From Hetaerina americana (lineage: Eukaryota > Arthropoda > Insecta > Odonata > Calopterygidae): a DNA stretch of 64,000 bases. Location of the stretch: contig JAKTNV010000195.1 in assembly GCA_022747635.1 (NCBI GenBank), positions 1 to 64,000 of the forward strand. The letters run 5' to 3'. This document shows, piece by piece, positions 34,614 to 45,429 of the stretch; within the stretch, counting starts at the first letter, position 1; every line of letters begins with the position of its first letter. The notes under the pieces are model-generated. The model did no database searches. It saw only the letters and a program-made list of their open reading frames with translations, and was not told the origin of the DNA. The position numbers and the translations under genes are program-made.

Positions 34614-37110
34614 TTTTAATGGATAAAATACTACTAGTAGATATAAAAGCAGAACTAATAAACTTAGTTATTTTTCTGGTATACATGCCACCAAGCACCC
34701 ATAGAGAAGAAGAGGATATATATGACCAGTTAGAGGACATAATCGCATGTGTTCCTGTAGGAAAACATTTGATAGTGATGGGAGATTGGAATGCGATGTT
34801 AGGCAAAGGAAGACATGATGACAAAGTCAGGGACTACGGTTTAGGCACGAGGAATGAGCGCGGAGAGAAAGCAGTTGAGTTCTGAAGGAGACAGGGGTTA
34901 GTCATCACCAATACTTGGTTTAGACACCACAAAAGACACAGGTATATATGGAAAATGCCAGGTGACTCAGGAAGATATCAGCTAGATTATATCCTGGTTA
35001 AACACAGGTTTAGGAACAGTGTGATAAATTCTCACAGCTTCCCGGGAGCGGATGCAGACTCAGATCACAATTTCGTTGTTATGAAATGTAGCATACGTTT
35101 CAAAAAGATAAGGCAGGAATGGCGAGTTAGAAAATGGAATGTAGAAGCATTAAATGGTTTGAAAAGGAAGGATTACAAACATGCAGTGGGGGAAATCATG
35201 GAGAATGGTAAAGAGCTAAGATCTATCGAAGAAAAGTGGGAGAGTTTCAAGAAAGGGCTGTTGAAAGCCACAAAAGACACTATTGGAACGGTTAATGCTA
35301 AAAGGACTAGGAAACCATGGATCACGGATGAGATGATTGCAGAGATGGATGAGCGGAAAATATGAAAGAATGTAAATACAGTATTAGGCAAAATGAAGCA
35401 CAAAGAAGTAAACAATATTTTTAGGCGGGCAACAAATAAAGCAAAGGAAGCATGGTGGAAGATGTGCACGGATATGGAAAGTCTGCAGAAGAAGCTGTAC
35501 AGCCCACTGATTGAAATCAGTGGGCTGTACAGCAAAGTTAAATCTTTATCCGGAAGTTAGAAAGGTAGATCAACGATAGCAGTTAGATATAAGGAAGGAA
35601 AGGTAATAGTGGACGCAGGAAGGATCCAAGAGATATGGAAGGAATATATAGAAGAACTGTATAGTAAAGAGCTTAAACCAACAAAGTTAGACATAGGAAA
35701 GGAACATGATGTAAAGGAAGATAGCCTAGGTTCAAGCATATTATACAAGGAGATAGAAACGGTATTAGGGGAGACGAAACTAAATAAAGCCAAGTGGATG
35801 GATAACATTCCTGCGGAAGTTAAATCAGTAACATACAGTTTTAGTTTTAGGCTACATCATGTGAGGACTACAGGGCAATAAGTTTGATATCCCACACAGC
35901 TAGAGTTATTCTTAGGATCATAAAAAAAGGATAGAGAGTAGGGAACATTATTACTCAGGGGATGATCAGTTTTGGTTTAAGAAGGGTAGAGGTACACGTG
36001 ATGCCATTGCAGTAACGACATTATTAATCAAGATGAATATAGAACACAACCAGGAGGTATTTGCCTGTTTTGTAGATTTCAAAAAAGCATTAGATAGAGT
36101 GAATTGGGAAAAACTAATGAGTATATTGCAGAAAATAGGAATAGATTGGAGGGAAATGAGGCAAATCCGCAACCTGTCTCAGACTGCTCAGGTGCGGGTG
36201 GGAAACGGGGAGTCAGGATGGGCAGTGTTAGGAAGGGGTGTAAGGCAGGGTTGCCCATTATCACCGTTGCTGTTCAATCTGTATGCAGAGGATATGATTA
36301 ACGAGGCATGGGAAGAACTGGAGGTAGTAATGGAGGTGGGCGGGGAATTCGTGAAATCAGTTCAGTTTGCTGATGACCAAGCTATGGTTTGTCAGTCAGC
36401 CAAGGGGTTGCAAGTATTGCTGAATGAATTGGATATTCAGTGCGTCAGGGATGGGATGAGAATCAATATTAATAAAACAAAGATTATGCAATTTTCTAGA
36501 AAGAAAAAGGCTAAGCTTAACATTAAAATAGGAGAGCAAAAACTGGAGCAGGTAGAAAAGTTTACGAATCTCGGTAGTGTTTTGGACCAACAGGGTCAAA
36601 GTGGTAGGGATGTAATGAGAAGAATTGTGCTAGGAAAAGAGACTTTCATAAGGATGTGGGAGTTGATGATGAGGGCATTGAGTAAGGATGTTAAGAAAAG
36701 ACTCCTAAAAACTTTGATATGGAGCATAGCTATGTACGGCACAGAAACTTGGTCATTTGAGCAGGAGGCTAAACGTAGACTGGAGGCTTTTGAAATGAGG
36801 GTGTGGAGAAGAATGGAGAAAGTGAAATGGACAGAGAAGAAAACAAACAAGGAAGTACTTGGTATGGTGGGCAAAGAGAGGGGTTTGTAGGGAGCAATTC
36901 CATGGAGGCAGGAAAAGTGGATGAAGGGGGTATTGACCGGCAGCAGGATGTTGAAGACTATTTGAAGGGAGAATGTTAGGCAAACGAGAAAAGGGAAGAA
37001 CAGGATAGGGATGTTATACAGGATGAAGAGAGGAAAATAGTACTCAGAGCTGAAGAGGGACTTGAAGATTCCATTGTGAAGTAGGATGTTATGTTTTACT
37101 AGGGCTCACG
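34614..37110 (+). mobile_element. RTE-like LINE with endonuclease and reverse transcriptase
   Basis: The order is as in RTE-type LINEs. The apurinic-like endonuclease shows VYMPPSTHREEEDIYDQLED, the catalytic GDWNAMLG (near 34,783) and the end motif DADSDHNFV (near 35,055). A linker follows. The RT domain (36,033-36,890) has CFVDFKKALDRVNWEKL, GVRQGCPLSPLLFNLYAEDM and FADDQAM, the catalytic box with FADD in place of the usual YADD. The C-terminal part is YGTETWSFEQEAKRRLEAF followed by EMRVWRRMEKVKW. In-frame stops (for example at about 34,883 and 35,363) and a deletion near 35,830 make it inactive. It lies inside an older minus-strand copy of the same family. Confidence 0.85.
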
Positions 37111-37270
37111 AATTATTTAATTAGTAATTGTATCCATCCAAAAACCTACCTTAACCAGTAGATTACAAAAGAAAAATAATAAAATGTATTCATATATACT
37201 ATATCCTTGCATAATCCTGAGAAACCTAATTCTATATGCTATCAAAAATTCAGTTAACCAATAACCTCCA

Positions 37271-37604
37271 AAGCCTCATTGTCTCTAGAATCAACTCACC
37301 TGGTGAACAAAACTCAGAATAGGCCACCACCTTCAACCTATAGCCAATTAAAACCCTTCTTGCATGCAAAATTTGTACCACTTCCTGAAACATTGACTTC
37401 AATCCGAATTCCTTACAGAATGACAATTCTCCAGGCCACAGTATACATTACATTCCCTGAAGAAAGAAGGTTTTGAAGCCCTGAGGCATAACCTTTCCCT
37501 ATAAACCACAACATACCCCATCCATTTATTTCCTCTTCCAACTGACCCAAGCTGTCTGCATCTAAAATTCTTTCAAATTAAAGGACAAATTACATCTGCA
37601 TATA
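37271..37604. other. Spacer, no gene seen
   Basis: A short AT-rich stretch between the LINE remnant and a mariner element. No counterpart in the other units was recognised. Confidence 0.4.
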
Positions 37605-38557
37605 CGAAGGTGATTCAAAAAGTAGGGTCCCTTATTTTTTTCATGAAAAATGAAATTTATTCTCAATTTTGCATACATCTTTGGGAAGGTTGAGCACTTA
37701 GCTATTTTCTTACATTTTCACCTTGATGATCAATCATTTATTGCATCCTTTTAGTCAGCTTTTAATACCAGCATCATGACTTCCTTCTGCTGCATCAGGA
37801 AGCCAACTGATGACCTCTTACCCAATATAAATTCATTGCCATTTAGTGAAAGGGTAAGCTGATAGGTGTATAGACATCGAAAACATGCTAAAAACGTGCA
37901 GGATGTTGTTTGATGCTGGGAACATTTCCTTCATTAGCAGCCATGAGGTTGACTCAATTTGCCGGAGTCAATGGTGGCCTTTTTTGACAAGTTTGCCCAC
38001 AATAACCATTATTCTTTATGAGATAGAAAAGGCCTTAATGAATACTTAATGAAAACTTTTCTGTGCAGAATATTGTGTCAAAGGTTCTTGGTTACATCAA
38101 CTTGTCTCATCAAAGGAGTGTGTTTGCAGCATGACAATACATGTGCACTTGGCTTGACATCTAATGACCAGCATACTTCAGCTGGTCATTTGATGTGAAA
38201 ATTGGTGAATGAAGGTTTAATGAATGAATTTGGCAGGAATATCATTGATTCACCTCCTTAGAGCCTGGACATTGCCCCCAGAGACTACCATTTGTTTTCT
38301 GTTCTCACAACATGCCTTGGAGGACAGAATTTCAAGTCAGACGAGGAAGTGCAAGAAGCAGTAGTCAGTTAGCTTCATGACGTGGCATGAGAAAGTATGA
38401 CTTCAATATTAAAAAGCTGCTTATATGGATGAAAAACATGATTTATTGTCAAGACAACTCTAAATGCTTAGGCTTTCCTGTGATGTAAAGAAAGTTGAGA
38501 AAAAATTCGATTGTCAATGTCAACAAATACAAGACCTTATTTTCCAAATTGCCCTTG
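37605..38557 (+). mobile_element. Degenerate mariner element with both ends
   Basis: It has inverted ends: CGAAGGTGATTCAAAAAGTA on the left and CAAGGGCAATTTGGAAAATA (minus strand) on the right, each next to TA (37603-37604 and 38558-38559). The interior retains a plus-strand transposase C-terminus around 38,260-38,340 (RDYHLFSVLTTCLGGQNFKS, DEEVQEAV), where the Asp of DYHLF is the third catalytic residue. At 953 bp it is shorter than a full mariner of about 1.3 kb. A relative is at 63090-63345. Confidence 0.75.
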
Positions 38558-38579
38558 TAAAATGTGTTACAATAGACCC

Positions 38580-40350
38580 TTCCAATAGAAATTTCACTCT
38601 TCACTCTGAATGTCTCTGACCAACATTTAACAATAAATTTATTTCAACTGGGGTCATCTATCACAAACAAAATCCTACATCCCTTTCTCATTCAGTCTTC
38701 GGCTTCTGTTCCTGCAAGAACACTACCGTCCAAAAAAAATAATGGCACCAGCTACTTGATTGTCTCAGAAAGAGTGGGTACCCTGAAAAGCTGATGAATA
38801 ATAAAATTCTCAAACCTTAAACCCAATAAATTCCTCTCCTTTTACCAAACCGCCATAAGAGTCCTAACCTGATCTCACATCAAAAAGCAATAATAATTAA
38901 ATAATCTGTGAACTTTTCTCAATTACTAATAAGATTCAGTGCACAAAACTTTCATTGCTACATTGTCTCTATTTTAAATGCCCATCAGTGCCGTTGCTTC
39001 TAAGCCACTGTCAGAGTATGCAACTGCACATGCTGAATATTTTTAGACCCTAGACTTGCTTACTACCAAATTGCAAACCAACACCACCTGCACCACAAAA
39101 TACATTAAATTTGACTCTACTGTAACTTCTGTCTAGCCTAGTACATCAGTCAATGAAACACCACCCTTTACCTTTTCATCATAACCAATACTATTCTATT
39201 ATAACTACTATCATCCTTATGTATCCCATGCTTAATCATCCTGCATCGCACAACCAATGTTTTGATGACCACTTCTCCATAAAAGTGATTGAAAACCTTT
39301 CTAAACCTGCAAGTACAAGACAGGTAAGAACTGGGAAATGGTGCATATCTGAGTGCTCTTGTCATGAAAGGCATTCAAGCCTAACCAAGCCGACTGAAAG
39401 CATATAGCAGACTACAAATAATAAATTTGTGTGTAAGAGAAGGAACAAATAATATGATTTGTACATAGAGATGCTTAAAGAATAAGAAGAAGGATAAATT
39501 AAGTCATCCCAGCAATCACACAGAATTTTAAATTGTATCAGAACATTGCATCCAGGCTTATCAGCTACAGAATAACAGAACACCTAAACAGCATCTGTAC
39601 AATTCTGATTCACCCTTATAGTCTTTACATGGCACCAGCTGTGTATTTCCTGCTTTAAAACTGACAAATCACTACATTAACCTTTTGGAATACACCCTAC
39701 CTTATTTGATTAATCTCCATGATCCTGACATCTCATTTAAGTCCTTACTTCGCAAAAGCTATTTATTTTCAGTTCTTGAAATTAAATCCTTTTTAAAAGG
39801 ACACCATTATAGGGCTCTTTAAGTTTTATCAAAGAATTGCTCATTCAAATTCCTAATGACCTCCCCAAATCCACCTACCAGGACACCTTCGAACCGTAGA
39901 ACATCTACTTAGAAATTTTTTTCATCCAAAATAGATATAAATCTATTTCAAGGCATTTTATCGTGCATGACAAAAATTTAACTTTACACAATTTATCCCA
40001 ACAATTTTTTCACAAATCTTATACTTGCCATGCAACAAAATAGCCATTACCTATCCTATCAGTTTACTTTGCTTTATTATCCTGGGCACACCTTATCTCA
40101 TCCTAAGAAATAAATCTCTATATTCACTCAGTTGAATACATGTCTCATATCATGATCAGAAAATCCATGGTTTTGCCTTTTTCTTTTAAAGGAATTACAT
40201 ATATACTGACCACCGCAAAAATGCTATAGGCTAAAAATATGTCTTCCTCATAAAGACCTATACCATTTACTAGGATAAATACTGTTACATTTATGGCATG
40301 ACAAATAAACATCTGTTCTTCTCATGGTATTCATGATTTGAAAAATTAAG
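38580..40350 (+). repeat. Dispersed repeat, possibly a decayed Gypsy-type retroelement
   Basis: The part from about 38,580 to 39,275 recurs at 63560-64000 with the same order (for example CAATAAATTTATTTCAACTG and GATGACCACTTCT), so it is a dispersed element. Near 40,190-40,260 a frame reads YIYTDHRKN, which recalls the TDHKPL motif of Gypsy RNase H. Everything is badly broken, and the retroelement call is weak. Confidence 0.35.
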
Positions 40351-40391
40351 CATTAGTCAATGTGGCACAAACGCTTCAATTTTTCCCCTAC

Positions 40392-40503
40392 CTCGAGAGG
40401 TCCCTTCCTCAATTTGAATATTGTGGTCCACTTCCTCCTTGCTAGCTGGAATTTCAATAATCTCTGGCTCTTCAACATCCATCTTCTCTCTTTTCACTGT
40501 GAT
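40392..40503 (-). CDS. Divergent ZAD gene, linker exon
   Basis: A 112-nt exon after a TACAG acceptor encoding ITVKREKMDVEEPEIIEIPA, then SKEEVDHNIQIEEGTSR, up to a GTAGGG donor. It enters in phase 0 and leaves in phase 1, the phase required by every finger exon in this cluster. The acidic KEEVD motif matches the family. No zinc-finger exon of its own lies between here and unit B. The nearest minus-strand one is the broken 28433-29230. Confidence 0.65.
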
Positions 40504-41361
40504 CTGTACATAATTGTTAAAAAGTTTGAACAATATCAAACAAAGTAGACTAGCAACCTCAAAATTGAAATTGAGTACATGATCAAAATTTTTCTATCAA
40601 ATGAAAATGATTACTATGACTGCAATTTTAAATTAAACAGCAAGGCTTTCATGCTAAAACATTATGCTTATGGCATAGCAGATTTCCATTTAAACGTGTG
40701 GGCAGACACATACATACATATAGCTAGCAGAGTTAGATATCACAGCAAAACCAATTAATAAGATAAATAATTTGAAAATCCAAAAATAAATTACCTGCTT
40801 GCCAATTTTAATATTTAGGGATGAGAATTTTTTAAAGATATTCAATAATAACATTGAATTATATTAGGTTATCATCAGACAAACATGAAGTGAAAATGTA
40901 AATCTAAGACATTCCACAATGAATAAATGCAAATTCTTCTTTTTTCAGGAAGCATTCAAAATTGTATGTTTAGAACATATGACCCGATAATTTTAACGTT
41001 TTAAGAAAAGTTGCTAGTCATTTTCTTGAAAAATTGTATGTTTCCAAGGTTGAATGAAAAACTACCATTTAATCAATGTTTACATGAATGAAATATTTCT
41101 GTGTACACGCACATCTATTAAAAAGTAATACATTAATGAAGCTGACATAGTAGTAAACATACCAAAAAACAGAGGAATAACTCTGGCAATGCATTGGAAA
41201 TTACTGTATCAAACAGTAATTGTTTACAAAGCATGCAAAATAAATGTTAAGGTATAACGATTATAAACACCATAATTGTAATTAGAATAAAACGCGTCAA
41301 AGTAAGCCAGTCTAAGTACTCTTTCGCATGCTCATAAAAACATACGTTGAACACAACTCAC

Positions 41362-41520
41362 CTTTGAACGACTGACATTTCTATCTCCCTGTTTGTTTTC
41401 CGCTTGCCTCTCCAATATAAGACTGTTTTCGTAGCATTGCTGCTTAAACATATAGAAATCGGTCAGTATTTTAAAGCACTGATAACATATAAACCACGGG
41501 TGGCTTCCATTCCTCACTAC
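41362..41520 (-). CDS. Divergent ZAD gene, ZAD exon 2
   Basis: A 53-codon phase-0 exon with a GTAG acceptor and GTGAGT donor. It encodes VVRNGSHPWFICYQCFKILT, with the second zinc-binding cysteine pair in FICYQC, then DFYMFKQQCYENS and a polar end. The frame is open and the splice signals are good. It is clearly related to, but well diverged from, the exon 2 type of A and D. Confidence 0.75.
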
Positions 41521-41695
41521 CTACGAAAACAAGATTATCAAGCTAATAAGCCACACATCTTCTCTCAAAAGGGTTCTAATTATTAACATAGTAATGTAAA
41601 GGCTTTTTTTGACATAAATCCGGGAACAACGAAATACTTTGTTGTAAAATTACGATAAAAGCGTCATAGTGAAAACGTAAACATGCATAGCTCAC

Positions 41696-41827
41696 TTTCA
41701 ATTCCAGTAACTCTTCTATTGCTTCCCGCAACAACTGCTCAGCATCGTCGTTTTCACTAAAAATATTTGTCAACCGACCACCACGGCCAAGACATAATCT
41801 ACACTTCAAACTTTCTTGTCGAGACAT
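41696..41827 (-). CDS. Divergent ZAD gene, ZAD exon 1
   Basis: It starts at ATG (41827-41825): MSRQESLKCRLCLGRGGRLT, then NIFSENDDAEQLLREAIEEL and LELK, ending at GTGAGC in phase 0. The CxxC pair at residues 9 and 12 and the hydrophobic helix fit a ZAD domain. It belongs to a different subfamily from the MCDK-type exons. It lies 760 bp head-to-head from gene D, so the two may share a promoter region. The three exons are undamaged, suggesting selection or recent origin, but the gene looks incomplete within this window. Confidence 0.75.
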
Positions 41828-42182
41828 ATTCGGAGAACTTACAACTGTCAATATTAAAAACTCGTAAGCAATAGATTCCTAAATGGCCGACTACATATCG
41901 ATGGGTCGTTCGTTCTGAATCGATTACTTTGGGCGAGGTGGAGAGACGATCTGGTTATATATTGGCTCCAAGTGATCACCAAATTCAAATAAATTTCCGC
42001 ATCTTAAAATTATTTAAACTTGTAGTTAATGGAGTACTTCGATTTCTTACATTAATCACCAGACCGCGATTTTTTAATCACAATTTGCAGAGTTTAAATT
42101 CGGCTTTATCGCTTGCAAGTACTACCAATGATTTACTGAAGAACCTAACGCTAAATATATGATAACAAGGTTTAATTTGTGA

Positions 42183-42530
42183 ACTTTACTTGAATTAGCC
42201 TACAAAATAACTAAAACAACACAAGTATACAACATAACTTCCCAGCTTGGAACTTGCGTTTTGTTCTTCATCTGTTCATTTTAATTCCGAAGTATTCTTG
42301 CAAATCAATGGATTGATACGAGAGGAGTCGATCTGAATCTGGGTCAGAAAGAGAAACATATTTTGGGAATAATTAGACGCATCACGTAACAATGAGAGTG
42401 AAAATTAAATAAGCTTATTTTGGGATCTTAATTATCTGATTAACCATAACAACCAACGTTTTCTATTTTCCTTGACATCAATTCACATCGTCAGAAAAAG
42501 ATTCAGTTCGTCAAAGTCCCGTTCCTACGG
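42183..42530 (+). promoter_or_regulatory. Conserved upstream block of gene D
   Basis: This is the counterpart of 18297-18636. The core at 42486-42530 (ACATCGTCAGAAAAAGATTC and onward) is almost unchanged between the two. Here the block ends only 57 bp before the gene D ATG, whereas in E2 about 590 bp intervene. It sits between two divergent first exons. The promoter role is an inference. Confidence 0.5.
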
Positions 42531-42586
42531 CTTATTTTGAGTGAGATTGTGCAGTAAATCATTCTGAATAGTATAAAACTTTCATA

Positions 42587-42721
42587 ATGTGCGATTTAGC
42601 CGAATTTGAAGTGTGCAGATTGTGTTTAAACAGTCGCGGACTGCTGATCAATGTTTTCGGCGACAATATTAAATTACAAATGTTGCTGGAAAAGACCATA
42701 GAAGATTTAATAGATTTCAAA
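42587..42721 (+). CDS. Gene D, ZAD exon 1
   Basis: MCDLAEFEVCRLCLNSRGLL, then INVFGDNIKLQMLLEKTIED and LIDFK, ending at GTAAGT in phase 0. Cysteines at residues 10 and 13 start the C4 zinc site of the ZAD. The start is chosen because the same ATG and its TTCATAATG context are kept in the 1204 and 19229 copies. Confidence 0.85.
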
Positions 42722-42896
42722 GTAAGTTTAGTTGTTTGTCTTGAGTGTTTTTGAATAAGTGTGTGTAAAAAATTTAATATGAGTTAGAAAGTGGTTTATA
42801 TGTCCCGTAAACTGATGTGTAAAAGAATGGTTATATTAATGCCAGAGGATTTAGTGCGTTATTTGGTCAATATCTGTTTATGAAATATTTTATTAG

Positions 42897-43067
42897 GTTG
42901 TGCATGATGCAAATCATCCCTGGTTGGTGTGTTCTTCCTGCATGGAGTTACTGACTGAATACCGGCTATTTAAGCGTCGATGTGGCGATTGTTTGTCTGT
43001 TTTCTATGATCGCATGAAAAAGGGGTTCAATTTTACGACGAAGGACTTGATAACCAATCGACATGAG
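42897..43067 (+). CDS. Gene D, ZAD exon 2
   Basis: After a TTTTATTAG acceptor it encodes VVHDANHPWLVCSSCMELLT, with the second cysteine pair, then EYRLFKRRCGDCLSVFYDRM and a basic end, to GAG/GTCAGT. It is 57 codons, phase 0 at both ends and fully open. It serves as the reference for the damaged copies at 1515 and 21431. Confidence 0.85.
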
Positions 43068-44032
43068 GTCAGTTCTATTCATTAAATTGAACAATGTCAA
43101 AAACGAATGCTATATTCCTTCTGCGAAAACGAATCTGCGGGAAAAGAATTTCGTCGTCACAAAGGTCATTATGATCAATGCCAGTTATTTTTAAGTGTTG
43201 CGAAAATACCCAATCCTAGAAAGATGCAAAATGAAAGGTTTCAAATTTTATATTCTCGGAAATTTTGTCACGAGACAAAATTTTCCATGTTTAAAAAAGT
43301 TAAAAAAATATGGAAATGCATTCCAAAAAACTAATTCATTACATTGAACTATGTCAAAAACGAATACATCTTTTGGCTGGAAGGAATCTTTCGTTGCATC
43401 TCTTCTGATATGGATTTCGAATTTTTCTTGAGTATGATAAGTAATCTTATTGATAACCTTCTGAATCACTTGGAATAATTATGCCATGTATTCAAATGCT
43501 TTTTTTGTTTTTCGTTAGTCATCGTCAAGTTTGGTGATCACTTTCCCCTGTTCTTCTCCTGCAGAACTCAATTTCTTTCTCCCTACAGGCATTAGTTGCA
43601 CATAAACCGTAGTCTCCCTCCTCATCACCATCTCTTCCATTGCCCTTTATTGCATCTCTCTCTGCAGTCACTATCAAGGGTTTCCCTGCAGGAAAACACA
43701 ACCTATTATGTCTTCTATGTGATGGCATATTATGTCAATTTATTCCTCCTTATGATTGCTCAGAGGCATTGAGACCTGATCAATAATCAAGTCTGTCAGT
43801 TCTGTGTACTTCTATTGATAGGTTAATAATTATTATGTTTATGTTGACCTTTTCATTTAATATTATTGCCACGTTGATATTTAGTTTTTGTATTTGGCAG
43901 TGCCAATCTCCATCAAGGACCTACCAAATGTTTTTCCAATTAATTGAAAAGGGTTTAAGTAAATGTTATCAAGGCAGAATGTTTCTTCTCTTTTTGAATA
44001 GGATTAAGAGGAGCTATAAGTAGTTGATTGAG

Positions 44033-44290
44033 ATATGGCAGGCAGGTGGTAGATATTAAATTCCCAACTAGGAGACTTGAATTGGATTTTTATATGCCTT
44101 TTTGGTCACACTCTACCATAGACGTGAGCATTCTCAATCTTATTTCCATACCACATATAATCCTGAAAAACCATTGGTGGCACAGGGAAAGAATTTATCT
44201 ACTCCCAAATATTAATTTACTGCTAATGGGTGAATTGTCACATAATGACATGTAGGGGTAAACATTGGGTGAACTATAAAATTGGAGGTT
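44033..44290 (+). mobile_element. Old tRNA-derived SINE in gene D intron
   Basis: The body (CCTGAAAAACCATTGGTGGC, CACAGGGAAAGAA, GGGTGAATTGTCACA) aligns with the SINE at 22672. The head keeps GGCAGGTGGTAGA and GACTTGAATTGG, degenerate versions of the two boxes. It is considerably more diverged than the 22672 copy. Confidence 0.55.
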
Positions 44291-44753
44291 CCCATTTATT
44301 GCTGTGGTAATGGTTTATAAGGAGGAGAGTGTGTCCTGAGCAATGACAATAAAGTTGCATAGAGCCTAGGAGAGGATATGGTTTGTGGTATGGAATGCGA
44401 ATTGTGGGCATTCAGTATTCATATAATTTGGCTTCAACAGAAATTATTGATAGTGATGTGAATTATGCAGTGGGCACTTGGAAGAATTGGATTACCACTA
44501 ATAAATTCAACAAGGTATTGATCTAGGTTATAGAGTTGAGCTATTATACTAGCAATGCAGTAAAAACAAATGTTGTTTCACAAAGTTAATTACCAAATTA
44601 GCTTAAAGTTATTAAGTCTTTTACTGCTGTTCTAGTATTTGCTTGGCTGGAAAGATGTTTTGTCCTGATGCTCTTATTTGTAAATGTTTATCATCTGCCA
44701 TTATAATATTATAACCTGTTTATGCTTTCCATTTGTTGCCCACTGAGAACTAG

Positions 44754-44960
44754 AAAGACATTGATAAGGATGCAATCGCCTTTGACACTGTTGGCAGTAG
44801 TGCCGTGAATGTCCTAGATGACTTTATTATTGTAAAAGAGGAGACTGACACTTCTAGTAGATGCTCTGTTGCCCCAGAAAAAGATGTAGAACTGCCAATG
44901 GTTGCATCAATTCAGGAATGTGAAAGTCATTGGTGCAGCAATGTGGAAGCAAAGAATTTG
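44754..44960 (+). CDS. Gene D, acidic linker exon 3
   Basis: A 69-codon exon between ACTAG and GTGAGT, phase 0 at both ends: KDIDKDAIAFDTVGSSAVNV, then DDFIIVKEETDTSSRCSV and a Ser/Glu-rich end, EAKNL. It is open throughout. Relics of the same exon type are at 2160, 7332, 22290 and 52066. Confidence 0.75.
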
Positions 44961-45204
44961 GTGAGTGTGTATATAAAATATCGCATGTGTATGTGTAATA
45001 ATGTGTACACAATTAACCATCTGCACATTAAATCCAGTCTCTTTTAAAGTAAAACTTTCCTGTTTATTTTAAGCAATCCCCCTTTTTATCATGACAGTTG
45101 CACTTTGTTGTTTGTTGTCCTTTCATTCAAATTTACGTCTATTAGTCATTATTATTATTTGAAAATACATTGACATGTCTGCATCTGTAATGTTTGTCTT
45201 TCAG

Positions 45205-45359
45205 GACCCATTGGAAGATGGAGGTGTTTCCTTATCCTTTAAAGAGGAAGTGGATGTTAAGGATGACTGTCACCTTGACATTCCTCAAGAGGACAAATGC
45301 ATGGGAACAGTAGTCATGAGACCATACCTTGTTCCTGCAACAGATGTTGCAGGAACAAG
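45205..45359 (+). pseudogene. Gene D, linker exon 4, altered by a palindrome
   Basis: It begins normally after TTTCAG: DPLEDGGVSLSFKEEVDVKD, then DCHLDIPQE. The usual 3' half is replaced by sequence that forms the left arm of a 66-bp palindrome (45311-45376) spanning the exon end and donor (GGAACAAG/GTATGG). The exon is 155 nt instead of 124 and leaves in phase 2, whereas the finger exon needs phase 1. Normal splicing therefore shifts the frame and reaches a stop soon after. Confidence 0.65.
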
Positions 45360-45376
45360 GTATGGTCTCATGACTA
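45311..45376. repeat. Perfect 66-bp palindrome across the exon 4 donor of gene D
   Basis: Arms of 32 bp flank a 2-nt centre (GA at 45343-45344). The left arm begins TAGTCATGAGACCATACCTT and the right arm is its exact reverse complement. Exons 4 of A, B and C have only one orientation (ending GGAACAAG or GGAAGAAG), so the other arm is a new inverted copy. Confidence 0.9.
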
Positions 45377-45429
45377 TTCGTTTTTCACTTTGCTTCACTG
45401 AAATCCCTTTCACTACCCTCAGTGTTTCC

